18,698 bases of DNA from Betaproteobacteria bacterium RIFCSPLOWO2_02_FULL_68_150 (GTDB lineage Bacteria; Pseudomonadota; Gammaproteobacteria; Burkholderiales; SG8-39), in contig MERE01000059.1 of the NCBI GenBank assembly GCA_001771975.1, forward strand, positions 1 to 18,698, read 5' to 3'. The position numbers were made by a program, and so were the translations under genes. Positions 1 to 6,506 of the stretch are shown here, piece after piece. The notes under the pieces were generated by a model. It saw nothing but the letters and a program-made list of their open reading frames with translations. It ran no database searches and had not been told where the DNA came from. Every line of letters begins with the position of its first letter. The first letter of the stretch is position 1.

Positions 1-436
1 CGTTGACGACGTAGCGGTCGCCCTTGCGCACGGCGCTGGTCTTGATGCGCGTGGTGTCGGTGCCGGCCGAGGGCTCGGTGACGCCCATCGACTGCAGGCG
101 CAGCTCGCCGCTCGCCAGCCGCGGCAGGTACTCGTTCTTCTGCTCCGGCGAGCCGTGGCGCAGCAGCGTGTTCATGTTGTACATCTGGCCGTGGCAGACG
201 TAGGCGTTGCCGCCGGAGCGGTTGACTTCCTCCATGATCACCGTGGCCTCGGCAAGACCCAGGCCGGAGCCGCCGTACTCCTCCGGGATCAGCGCCGCCA
301 GCCAGCCGGCGCGGGTGAGGGCGGCAACGAACTCCTCGGGATAGGCGCGCGCCGCGTCGATGCGCTGCCAGTAGGCGGAGTCGAACTGGCTGCACAGCGC
401 GCGCACGGCGTCGCGCAGGTCGGTGTGATCGGTCAT
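1..436 (-). CDS. Acyl-CoA dehydrogenase, N-terminal part (cut by window edge)
   Basis: The reverse strand from ATG 434-436 reads MTDHTDLRDAVRALCSQFD and continues open to base 1, about 145 residues. It shows the N-terminal helical domain of flavin acyl-CoA dehydrogenases (LIPEEYGGSGLGLAEATVI, then a NMNTLLRHGS helix) and the start of the beta domain with the flavin-contact motif VTEPSAGTDTTRIKT. The family oxidises acyl-CoA thioesters to 2-enoyl-CoA in the cytoplasm and passes electrons to ETF. The catalytic Glu and C-terminal domain lie outside the window, so chain-length class cannot be judged. Its start overlaps the stop of the upstream citrate-synthase-like gene by four bases (ATGA), which indicates translational coupling in one operon. 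The family is certain; the substrate is unknown. Confidence 0.93.
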   Translation of the reverse strand, partial: MTDHTDLRDAVRALCSQFDSAYWQRIDAARAYPEEFVAALTRAGWLAALIPEEYGGSGLGLAEATVIMEEVNRSGGNAYVCHGQMYNMNTLLRHGSPEQKNEYLPRLASGELRLQSMGVTEPSAGTDTTRIKTSAVRKGDRYVVN

Positions 437-1185
437 CGTTTCGGCTTGAGATTTGCGGTCGCTTCCTGTTCGGTGCGCAACCACAGTTCCTGCGCGAGCG
501 GATCGCGCGCTTCTTCCAGCAGATGCCCGACCAGGCCGACTGCGCGCGCCATGACGCCCAGGCCGCGGCACACTTTCCAGTCGAAGCCCATCTCGCAGGC
601 CAGCGCGCCGATGGCCCCGGTGGCGTTGAGGGGCAGCTTCTTCTGCGCCGCGATCCTCTCGATCAGCTCGCAGTAGGGGCCGTAAAAGCCGCATTCGCGC
701 GCGATCTCGAAAAGCCGCGGCGTTCTCGGGTCTACCGGCTTGTGGATCGGATGCCCGATGCCGGGGATCATCCCGCGCTCGGCGACAATCCGTTTCGCGG
801 CGGCTTTCAGGTCGATTTTCGCTTTCGGGTCGGGCAGTTCTTCGAACAGCATCCTCGCGCAGCCTTCGGTCGAGCCGACAAATACGCTGCCCAGGCCGCA
901 CAGGCCCGCTGCCACCGCGGCCTGCATCGCCTCCGGTGCGCCGAGATAGGTGAGGCGTGCGGCGAGCGCGCTCGGCGTGATGCCGTGCTCGACCAGCGTC
1001 ACCACCATGGCGTTGAAAAGTTTCGATTCGTGCGCGCTCGGCGCGCGCCCGCTGAGTTCCAGAAACGCCATGTCGCCGAGATTGAAGTGGCCGAGGATCT
1101 GCCGCGGCAGGTCCATGCCGCGCACCACGATCCGATCGGCGCTCGACCAGCCCATCTCGGTGCGCATGGTTTTTCGTCGCGCCAT
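433..1185 (-). CDS. Citryl-CoA lyase-like protein (citrate synthase fold)
   Basis: A 250-residue protein, much shorter than citrate synthase (about 430). It keeps citrate-synthase-superfamily landmarks: VEHGITPSALAARL (residues 65-78), GIGHPIHKPVDPRTPRLF (142-159, matching the GxGHxxxxxxDPR block with the central catalytic His at H145) and a C-terminal helix block ending GLVGHLLEE. Relatives are usually annotated citryl-CoA lyase or citrate synthase-like. By motif alignment the first catalytic His position is F102 (in GSVFVGSTE) and the usual Asp of the NVDG-like motif is T189 (in NATGAIGA), so classical citrate synthase chemistry is doubtful. The start 1185 is two bases from the receptor stop and its SD is weak; Met7 or Met11 are alternatives. 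An operon with a CoA-transferase and a dehydrogenase suggests cleavage or condensation of a branched or dicarboxylic acyl-CoA; that is inference. Confidence 0.8.
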   Translation of the reverse strand: MARRKTMRTEMGWSSADRIVVRGMDLPRQILGHFNLGDMAFLELSGRAPSAHESKLFNAMVVTLVEHGITPSALAARLTYLGAPEAMQAAVAAGLCGLGSVFVGSTEGCARMLFEELPDPKAKIDLKAAAKRIVAERGMIPGIGHPIHKPVDPRTPRLFEIARECGFYGPYCELIERIAAQKKLPLNATGAIGALACEMGFDWKVCRGLGVMARAVGLVGHLLEEARDPLAQELWLRTEQEATANLKPKR

Positions 1186-1186
1186 T

Positions 1187-2164
1187 TCAATCGTCGGCCT
1201 TCACGCCGGCGGCCTTGATGACCTTGCCCCAGCGTGCAATCTCCTCGTCCATGAACTTCGCCAGCTGCTCCGGCGTCGTGCCGGCGCCGATGATTCCGGT
1301 CTGCTCGAAGCGTTGCCGGATGTCCGGCGCCGCGACTGCTTTCTCGGTTTCAGCCGACACGCGCGTCACGATGTCGCGCGGCGTGTTGGCAGGCGCGAGG
1401 AAGGCGACCCAGGTCGAGGACTCGATCGCCGGACCGCCCGCTTCCTTCATGGTCGGGACTTCCATCGCTCCCGGTACGCGGCTGGCAGAGAACATCGCGA
1501 GCGCCTTGACTTTGCCACCGCGCACGTGCGGCATCATCGAGCTGGGCACGTCGACCAGGATCTGGATGTCGCCCGACATCACGCCCTGCAGCGCGGGCGC
1601 GGTGCCGCGGTAGGGGATGTGCACCATGAAGGTGCCGGTGGTCTGCTTGAACAGCTCCGTGGTGAGGTGCGCGGCGGCGCCGATGCCTGAAGAGCCGAAC
1701 GAGATCCTGCCGGGGTTCTTCTTCGCATACTCGATCAGTTGTTTCACGTCCTTGACCGGAAAGTTGTTGTGCGCGGTCATGATGAGCGGCGCGATCGCGA
1801 CCAGCGAAACCGGCGCGAAACCCTTCACCGCGTCGAAGGGCAGCTTGCCGGCGTAAAGCGTCGCGTTGGCGGCATGGGCCGCGATCACGGTGAGGAAGGT
1901 GTAGCCGTCGGGCGCCGCTTTGGCGGCGAGGTCGGCGCCGATGATCGAATTCGCGCCGGGGCGGTTCTCGACCACGATCGGCTGGCCGAGCGCGGCCTGC
2001 ACCTTGTTCGTGACCAGCCGCGTCACCGTGTCGGTGATCCCGCCCGGCGTATAGGGCACGATCCACTTGATCGGCCGGTTCGGGTACTGCGCGTGCGCCT
2101 CGCCGATCGCAATCAGCGCGATTCCGAACAGCGCATGGGCCAGCGGGCGTTGCCATCGCTTCAT
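1187..2164 (-). CDS. Bug-type (TctC family) tripartite tricarboxylate receptor protein
   Basis: A 325-residue periplasmic solute-binding protein. The start at 2164 is chosen because it gives a clean Sec signal peptide (MKRWQR, hydrophobic LFGIALIAIG, cleavage after AHA near residue 25) and has GGGAG a few bases upstream; the frame is open further upstream but that extension has no signal. Mature-protein landmarks of the Bug family are YPNRPIKWIVPYTPGG, the VENRPGA loop, AAPDGYTFL and HIPYRGTAPALQ. These receptors bind carboxylates (citrate, other di-/tricarboxylates, aromatic or amino acids), mostly for TctAB permeases. No tctA or tctB lies in this window, so it is either an orphan receptor, as is common in Bordetella/Cupriavidus relatives, or uses a permease elsewhere. 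Its position between the CoA-transferase and the lyase-like gene suggests it captures the operon's substrate. Confidence 0.93.
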   Translation of the reverse strand: MKRWQRPLAHALFGIALIAIGEAHAQYPNRPIKWIVPYTPGGITDTVTRLVTNKVQAALGQPIVVENRPGANSIIGADLAAKAAPDGYTFLTVIAAHAANATLYAGKLPFDAVKGFAPVSLVAIAPLIMTAHNNFPVKDVKQLIEYAKKNPGRISFGSSGIGAAAHLTTELFKQTTGTFMVHIPYRGTAPALQGVMSGDIQILVDVPSSMMPHVRGGKVKALAMFSASRVPGAMEVPTMKEAGGPAIESSTWVAFLAPANTPRDIVTRVSAETEKAVAAPDIRQRFEQTGIIGAGTTPEQLAKFMDEEIARWGKVIKAAGVKADD

Positions 2165-2297
2165 CGTCGTCTCCCTCAAAGATCGCTGAATATATCCCGG
2201 TCCCTCGATCGCCGGGCGCGCGGCAGGGCAATTTTCGTTGATCTCGATGAGCGCGCGGCCAGGTTTCGCCTCCTCCCGCCATGCCGAGCGGCATCGT

Positions 2298-3554
2298 TCA
2301 AACGATGCCAGCGGCTTTGAGCTGCTCGAGATCGGTTGCGCTTTTCCCCAGCAGGCCGCGGTAGACCTCCTCGTTGTGCTGCCCGAGGAGCGGCGGCGCA
2401 TGGCGGTATTCGACCGGCGTCGCCGAGAGTCTCATCGGGCTCGCCACCACGGGCGCGCGGCCGCCGAGCGGGTGAGGCATGTCGATGCGCAGCTCGCGGT
2501 GGCGCACCTGCGGGTCGTCGAACACTTCCTTCATGTTGTTGATCGGGCCGCAGGGCACGTTGGCGGCCTCGAGGGTTTCGATCCACTCCTGCTTCGCGCG
2601 CGTGCGCATGATCCCGGCGATCAGCGGGATCAGCTCGGCGCGATGCACGATGCGCTGCGACATGGTCTTGAAACGCGGCTCGTCGGCGAGTTCGGCGCAG
2701 CCCGCGACCTGGCAGAAGCTCGCGAACTGGCCGTCGTTTCCGACCGCCAGGATGATGTGGCCATCGGCGGTCGCGAAAACCTCGTAGGGCACGACCTGCG
2801 CGTGCGCGTTGCCCCAGCGCACCGGCACGCGGCCGGAACAAAAGTAGCTCACGATCTGGTTGGCGTTGAACGCCACCATCGTGTCGAGCAGCGCGCAGTC
2901 GATGTACTGTCCCTGCCCGGTGCGCTCGCGATGGATGAGGGCGCCCAGGATCGCCACGCTGGCATACATCCCGGTGAGCACGTCGGTTATGGCGATGCCG
3001 ACCTTTTGCGGCCCGGCGCCCGGCTGGCCGTCGCGCTCACCGGTGATCGACATGAGCCCGCCCATGCCCTGGAAGATGAAATCGTACCCCGGGCGCGGCG
3101 CGTACGGCCCATCCTGGCCGAAACCGGTCACCGAGCAATAAATGAGACCGGGGTTGCCATCGCGCAAGTCCGCGTAGCCGAGTCCGTAGCGCGCGAGCGT
3201 ACCGACCTTGTAGTTCTCGATCAGCACCTGCGAGCGGGCGGCAAGCTCGCGCGCGATGCGCTGGCCCTCGGCTCTGGACAGGTCGAGCGTGATCGATTTC
3301 TTGTTGCGGTTGACCGACAGGAAATAGGCCGACTCGCGCGTGTCTTGGCCCGCTCCGTCCTTCAGCCACGGCGGCCCCCAACCGCGCGTATCGTCGCCCG
3401 CGCCCGGACGCTCGACTTTGATCACCTCGGCGCCGAGATCGGCGAGGTTCTGCGATGCCCAGGGGCCGGCGAGCACCCGCGACAGATCGAGCACCCGGAC
3501 GTGCGACAAGGGGCCAGGGAGGGGTGCGGCGGCCGGCGGAGCTTCGGGCTTCAT
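2298..3554 (-). CDS. CaiB/BaiF family III CoA-transferase
   Basis: A 418-residue cytoplasmic CoA-transferase of family III (formyl-CoA:oxalate CoA-transferase, CaiB, BaiF). The opening block VRVLDLSRVLAGPWASQNLADLGAEVIKVE (residues 19-48, given here in outline) is the family hallmark, followed by VNRNKKSI (81-88). GYDFIFQGMGGLMSITG contains the catalytic aspartate at D158, which forms the acyl-Asp anhydride. The length matches the family. It moves CoA from a donor thioester to a free carboxylic acid. It is the first gene of the minus-strand operon and is 133 bases from the receptor gene. The specific acid cannot be inferred. The N-terminal Pro/Ala tail before residue 17 is ordinary, and Met1 is the only in-frame ATG near the domain. 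Confidence 0.93.
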   Translation of the reverse strand: MKPEAPPAAAPLPGPLSHVRVLDLSRVLAGPWASQNLADLGAEVIKVERPGAGDDTRGWGPPWLKDGAGQDTRESAYFLSVNRNKKSITLDLSRAEGQRIARELAARSQVLIENYKVGTLARYGLGYADLRDGNPGLIYCSVTGFGQDGPYAPRPGYDFIFQGMGGLMSITGERDGQPGAGPQKVGIAITDVLTGMYASVAILGALIHRERTGQGQYIDCALLDTMVAFNANQIVSYFCSGRVPVRWGNAHAQVVPYEVFATADGHIILAVGNDGQFASFCQVAGCAELADEPRFKTMSQRIVHRAELIPLIAGIMRTRAKQEWIETLEAANVPCGPINNMKEVFDDPQVRHRELRIDMPHPLGGRAPVVASPMRLSATPVEYRHAPPLLGQHNEEVYRGLLGKSATDLEQLKAAGIV

Positions 3555-3658
3555 GCGGACTCAGGAATCGGGGTAATGGAGACGGACAAAGTCCGCAGTT
3601 AACCGCCCGCGAGCCGGCCCAACTCGGGGTTGTGGCGCGAACGCGACAGGACCTGCCC

Positions 3659-3664
3659 ATTATA
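3659..3664 (-). promoter_or_regulatory. Candidate -10 box for the CoA-transferase operon
   Basis: Reading the minus strand, a perfect TATAAT lies here, about 100 bases upstream of the CoA-transferase start. No good -35 hexamer is visible at 16-18 bases, so this is a -10 match only, or an activator-dependent promoter. It sits about 33 bases from the divergent TTGACA of the cyclase gene, so a regulator bound in the AT-rich stretch could affect both directions. Confidence 0.4.
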
Positions 3665-3696
3665 GGTGCCTGCACCCTGCAGCATCGGGTCGTTGC

Positions 3697-3724
3697 TTGA
3701 CACAGGTAAGTAAGTGTCTAAACT
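3697..3724 (+). promoter_or_regulatory. Candidate sigma70 promoter of the HTH-cyclase gene
   Basis: TTGACA (3697-3702, perfect -35) is followed after 16 bases by TAAACT (3719-3724, 4 of 6 matches to TATAAT). The -10 element lies inside the first arm of the inverted repeat that starts at 3715, so a protein bound there would occlude RNA polymerase. A second AT-rich -10-like hexamer (TATATT, 3766-3771) lacks a -35 partner. Confidence 0.45.
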
Positions 3725-3776
3725 GTATTTAGACAAATAACCAATATTGTAGTTAGACAAATGTATATATTTGTCT
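3715..3776. promoter_or_regulatory. Four-half-site operator-like array (TAGACA motif)
   Basis: Two 8-bp inverted repeats lie back to back. TGTCTAAA (3715-3722) faces TTTAGACA (3728-3735) across 5 bases. AGACAAAT (3755-3762) faces ATTTGTCT (3769-3776) across 6 bases. TTAGACAAAT also occurs as an exact direct repeat at 3729-3738 and 3753-3762, 24 bases apart. The array overlaps the predicted -10 and ends 18 bases before the ATG at 3795. The adjacent gene encodes a MerR-type HTH, so autoregulation is the simple inference; binding is not shown. Confidence 0.6.
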
Positions 3777-3794
3777 TTTCAGGGGTGCAGGCTA

Positions 3795-5378
3795 ATGATT
3801 TCAAGTAAGGAAATACTAGATAAAACAGGATTGTCCAGAGCTACATTAAACAATTACATTAGTTTTGGACTATTGCCTAAACCAACCCTTCAACAAATCT
3901 TGGGCGAGACCAGCGGCCCGAAGCTTCTGGGCTATTTTCCGGACTCGGCGCTGGAGCGAATCGAGATGATTCAGCGACTGAAAAGAGAGGGGCTCACGAT
4001 GGCGGAAATCGTGGCGCGGATTGGCGCGGCGGCGCCGGCTGACGAAAGCCTCAGGCCGGCGGCGCAATCGACACCCGCGCCGAACTGGACGCCGGGCGCG
4101 AAGCCCGCAACCGGAGCCATGCAGACCGATGGGCAGGAGCCCTTGATGGAAGGCGCGAGGCCGGCGCCCGGGGCTGCGACCTCGCGTTCCCTGCAGCTGA
4201 CGGTCGACGAGATCCCGTATCCGGCCTACATGGTCAACCACAGCTTTGAGCTGGCTTGGTACAACGATGGTGCGCGCGAGCGCTTTCTGGGCCAGTTCGA
4301 CGCACTGCCGCCGAACAGCGAGGCGCGCAACGTCTTCCTCATGCTGCTCCAGGCAAGCATCGGCAAGCCGGTCGAGAGCCGTGCCGAATTGCTGCGGCTG
4401 CATCTGGCGCTGGCCAAGGAGCGGCTGTCCAAGGCCACGATCCTCGGCGCCTGCCGGGGACTGAAGTCCGGCGACATCGCACTGCTCGACAGCCTGTATG
4501 GCGAAGTCGAGCCGATCGTAACCAAGGCAATCGTTGAAGCGCCGATCGAGCTGCGCTCGGGCAGCGCCGAGCCCGAACTCTGGCACGTCTACGCAGTGTA
4601 CTTCCGTGAGGGCATCCTGTTCGTCTATGTCCCCGGCGGACCGGCGGGCCAGACGCTGCTGGAGTTCCTTGCCCGTCGCGATGTGGTGATCCGCAACCTG
4701 CTGCGGCGCCGCTTGCCGGTGCTGACACCGCTCGCGGTGCTGGTCGCCGACCTGCAGAACTCGGTCAAGATCTGCTCCGAGCTGCCGCCCGAGGAGTACT
4801 TCGAGCTGATCAACGAGATCTGGTCCACCATGGGCCCGGTGTTCCGCAAGTACTACGGCACGCACGGCAAGCACGTCGGCGACGGCATGGTGTACTACTT
4901 CTTCCCGCAGCCCGACAGCAACTACATCTTCAACGCCCTGGCCTGTTCGCACGAGATCCGCGTCGCCATGAAGCGCATCAGCAAGGACTGGCAGCTGCGC
5001 AAGAACTGGTTCAACGAGCTTTACCTGAACACCGGCCTGCACGAAGGGCAGGAGTGGCTCGGCACCTTCCAGTCCGCCACCGCGATCGAGTTTGCCGTGC
5101 TCGGCGACACCATCAACTACGCCGGCCGCCTGTCCGATTTCGCCCGTTACGGCGCGGTCTGGGCGACCAAGGCGGTCCTCAGCAAGCTCTCCCCCGAGGA
5201 GCGCGCGCGCGTCGAATTCGGCATCACGCGGCGCGGTGACGGCGATCGCGAGCAGTTCGTCGCCTCGTCCTACGCGCAGCTCGGCAGCCTGCTCGACCTG
5301 TCCTCGGAGAAGTACGAGAAGCTGCGCGAGATCGCGCAGCTGCCGATCACCGAAGTGCGCGCCGTGCGCGAGGCTTAG
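3795..5378 (+). CDS. MerR-type HTH / PAS-like / class III nucleotide cyclase fusion
   Basis: A 527-residue protein. Residues 3-78 resemble a MerR-type winged HTH (SKEILDKTGLSRATLNNYIS, then RLKREGLTMAEIVARIG). An Ala/Pro linker runs to about 130. A PAS-like stretch follows (EIPYPAYMVNHSFELAWYND, 139-158), recalling the ligand-binding domain of MmyB-like regulators. The cyclase homology domain covers about 311-500: metal Asp D319 (LVADLQNS), K359 and D363 (KHVGDGM), N441 and R445 (GDTINYAGRL). The purine-selecting position, usually Asp or Thr, is Ala434, so nucleotide preference is uncertain. There is no membrane segment. ATG 3795 has AGGGG ten bases upstream and is preferred to TTG 3771, which lies inside the operator palindrome. 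The first 35-36 codons are strikingly AT-rich, then composition switches to GC-rich. It probably senses a small ligand and couples cyclic-nucleotide synthesis to DNA binding (inference). Confidence 0.85.
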   Translation: MISSKEILDKTGLSRATLNNYISFGLLPKPTLQQILGETSGPKLLGYFPDSALERIEMIQRLKREGLTMAEIVARIGAAAPADESLRPAAQSTPAPNWTPGAKPATGAMQTDGQEPLMEGARPAPGAATSRSLQLTVDEIPYPAYMVNHSFELAWYNDGARERFLGQFDALPPNSEARNVFLMLLQASIGKPVESRAELLRLHLALAKERLSKATILGACRGLKSGDIALLDSLYGEVEPIVTKAIVEAPIELRSGSAEPELWHVYAVYFREGILFVYVPGGPAGQTLLEFLARRDVVIRNLLRRRLPVLTPLAVLVADLQNSVKICSELPPEEYFELINEIWSTMGPVFRKYYGTHGKHVGDGMVYYFFPQPDSNYIFNALACSHEIRVAMKRISKDWQLRKNWFNELYLNTGLHEGQEWLGTFQSATAIEFAVLGDTINYAGRLSDFARYGAVWATKAVLSKLSPEERARVEFGITRRGDGDREQFVASSYAQLGSLLDLSSEKYEKLREIAQLPITEVRAVREA

Positions 5379-5587
5379 AGGTGCAGGAGGCTGGCGCGAT
5401 TCGGGGTTCATCGAGACAATTGAGCGACCCCAAGCGCGCGGGAGGCCGAATTGCGTTGCAACCGCCGGCCCTGTCGATGACATCGCCCCTTTACGCCGTG
5501 CCGGAGCACGCGCTACAGTCGCCGCCGGGCCAGCGGCCGCTGCAGGACCTGCCTGCACCGGCCGCTGCCGCGAATGTGAAAGGGTTC

Positions 5588-6475
5588 ATGGACGTTTCGA
5601 GGCAGACGGTCGTGTTGTTCGCCGACGTGAGCGGCAGCACCAGGCTGTACGAAACGGCGGGCGATGCGGTGGCGATGGAGGCGATCGAGCGCTGCGTCGG
5701 CCTGCTGCGGCGGGCGACGGAAGTCGCCGGCGGCCGCGTCGTGAAGACGATCGGTGACGAAGTCATGGCGCTGTTTCCGACGCCCGATCTCGCGACCGGC
5801 GCAGCGGCCGAAATGCAGCACGCGATCGACCAGCTGCTGCCGGTCGCGAATACCAAGCTCGGACTGCGCATCGGCTTTCATTTCGGCGCCGTGATGCAGC
5901 GCGACGGCGACGTCTTCGGCGACACGGTGAACGTCGCCTCGCGCCTCGTCGAGCAGGCGGTGCGCGGTCAGATCATCACTTCGAGCGAGACCATGGCGAT
6001 GCTCGGCCCGGTGTTCCGGGCCTGGACGCGGCGGCTGTATTCGATCCAGGTCAAGGGCAAGGCGAGCGAGGTCGAGCTGTGCGAGGTGATCTGGAGCCAG
6101 CGCGCCGACACCACCGCGATTTCGCTGCACCGCCTGGCCGCGAAGGCGGTAGCGCTGGTGCTGCGCCTGAAATACCTCGACCTGGAGCGCCGGCTGCGGC
6201 GCAATCCGGATTCGATCACGATCGGGCGCGAGCAGACGCCCCACGGCATGGTGGTCGAGGACCACAATGCCTCGCGCCTGCATTGCACGATCGAACGCCG
6301 GCAGGACCGGTTCGTGCTCATCGACCACAGCTCGAACGGCAGCTTCGTCACCGTCGAGGGGGACGCCGAGGTGATGCTCCGGCGCGAGGAGTTCACGCTG
6401 CGCAAGCACGGCTGGATCGCGTTCGGCCAGCCGCGCGCCAGCGCCACCGCGGTGATCGAATTCTTCTGCGAATGA
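5588..6475 (+). CDS. Adenylate cyclase with C-terminal FHA domain
   Basis: From ATG 5588 this is 295 residues. The class III cyclase domain (7-165) has every canonical residue: metal-binding D13 (LFADVSGST) and D57, adenine-selecting K53 (KTIGD) and D108 (GDVFGD), and N115 and R119 (DTVNVASRL). An active adenylate cyclase is therefore expected. A basic linker leads to an FHA domain (about 205-295) with G213-R214, S229/H232 (SRLH) and N250-G251 (SSNGS), the phosphothreonine-binding signature. Start choice: ATG 5588 has AAAGGG just upstream and begins at the domain. The frame is open from GTG 5381 (two bases after the previous stop) and ATG 5477, which would add a Pro/Ala-rich tail, so 5379-5587 is either that tail or a leader. 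The gene follows the HTH-cyclase and faces a Ser/Thr kinase whose substrates could dock on the FHA domain. Confidence 0.88.
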   Translation: MDVSRQTVVLFADVSGSTRLYETAGDAVAMEAIERCVGLLRRATEVAGGRVVKTIGDEVMALFPTPDLATGAAAEMQHAIDQLLPVANTKLGLRIGFHFGAVMQRDGDVFGDTVNVASRLVEQAVRGQIITSSETMAMLGPVFRAWTRRLYSIQVKGKASEVELCEVIWSQRADTTAISLHRLAAKAVALVLRLKYLDLERRLRRNPDSITIGREQTPHGMVVEDHNASRLHCTIERRQDRFVLIDHSSNGSFVTVEGDAEVMLRREEFTLRKHGWIAFGQPRASATAVIEFFCE

Positions 6476-6506
6476 GGCGCGCCGCGCAGCCGGCCGCGCG
6501 CAGCGC

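Noticed and set aside
2165..2401. Upstream extension of the Bug receptor gene to 2401
   Set aside because: The extension would bury the signal peptide 80 residues inside the protein, and it overlaps the CoA-transferase end; ATG 2164 has a GGGAG ribosome-binding site.
3715..3776. CRISPR-like or tandem-repeat array
   Set aside because: Only four short half-sites occur, in mixed orientation with unequal spacing, directly over a promoter; an operator is the better reading.
3771..3794. TTG start adding eight residues to the HTH-cyclase
   Set aside because: It lies inside the operator palindrome and lacks a ribosome-binding site, whereas ATG 3795 has AGGGG at a fair distance and begins directly before the HTH.
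3870..5558. Long open frame on the minus strand (about 560 codons) opposite the HTH-cyclase gene
   Set aside because: It is an antisense shadow of a GC-rich gene: Arg/Ala/Gly/Gln-rich low-information translation with no domain motif, while the plus strand encodes clear HTH and cyclase motifs.
5379..5587. Separate small gene or a frameshifted piece between the two cyclase genes
   Set aside because: The stretch is in frame with the FHA-cyclase from GTG 5381 and ATG 5477, shows no motif of its own, and is either an N-terminal tail or a leader; no evidence of a frameshift was seen.
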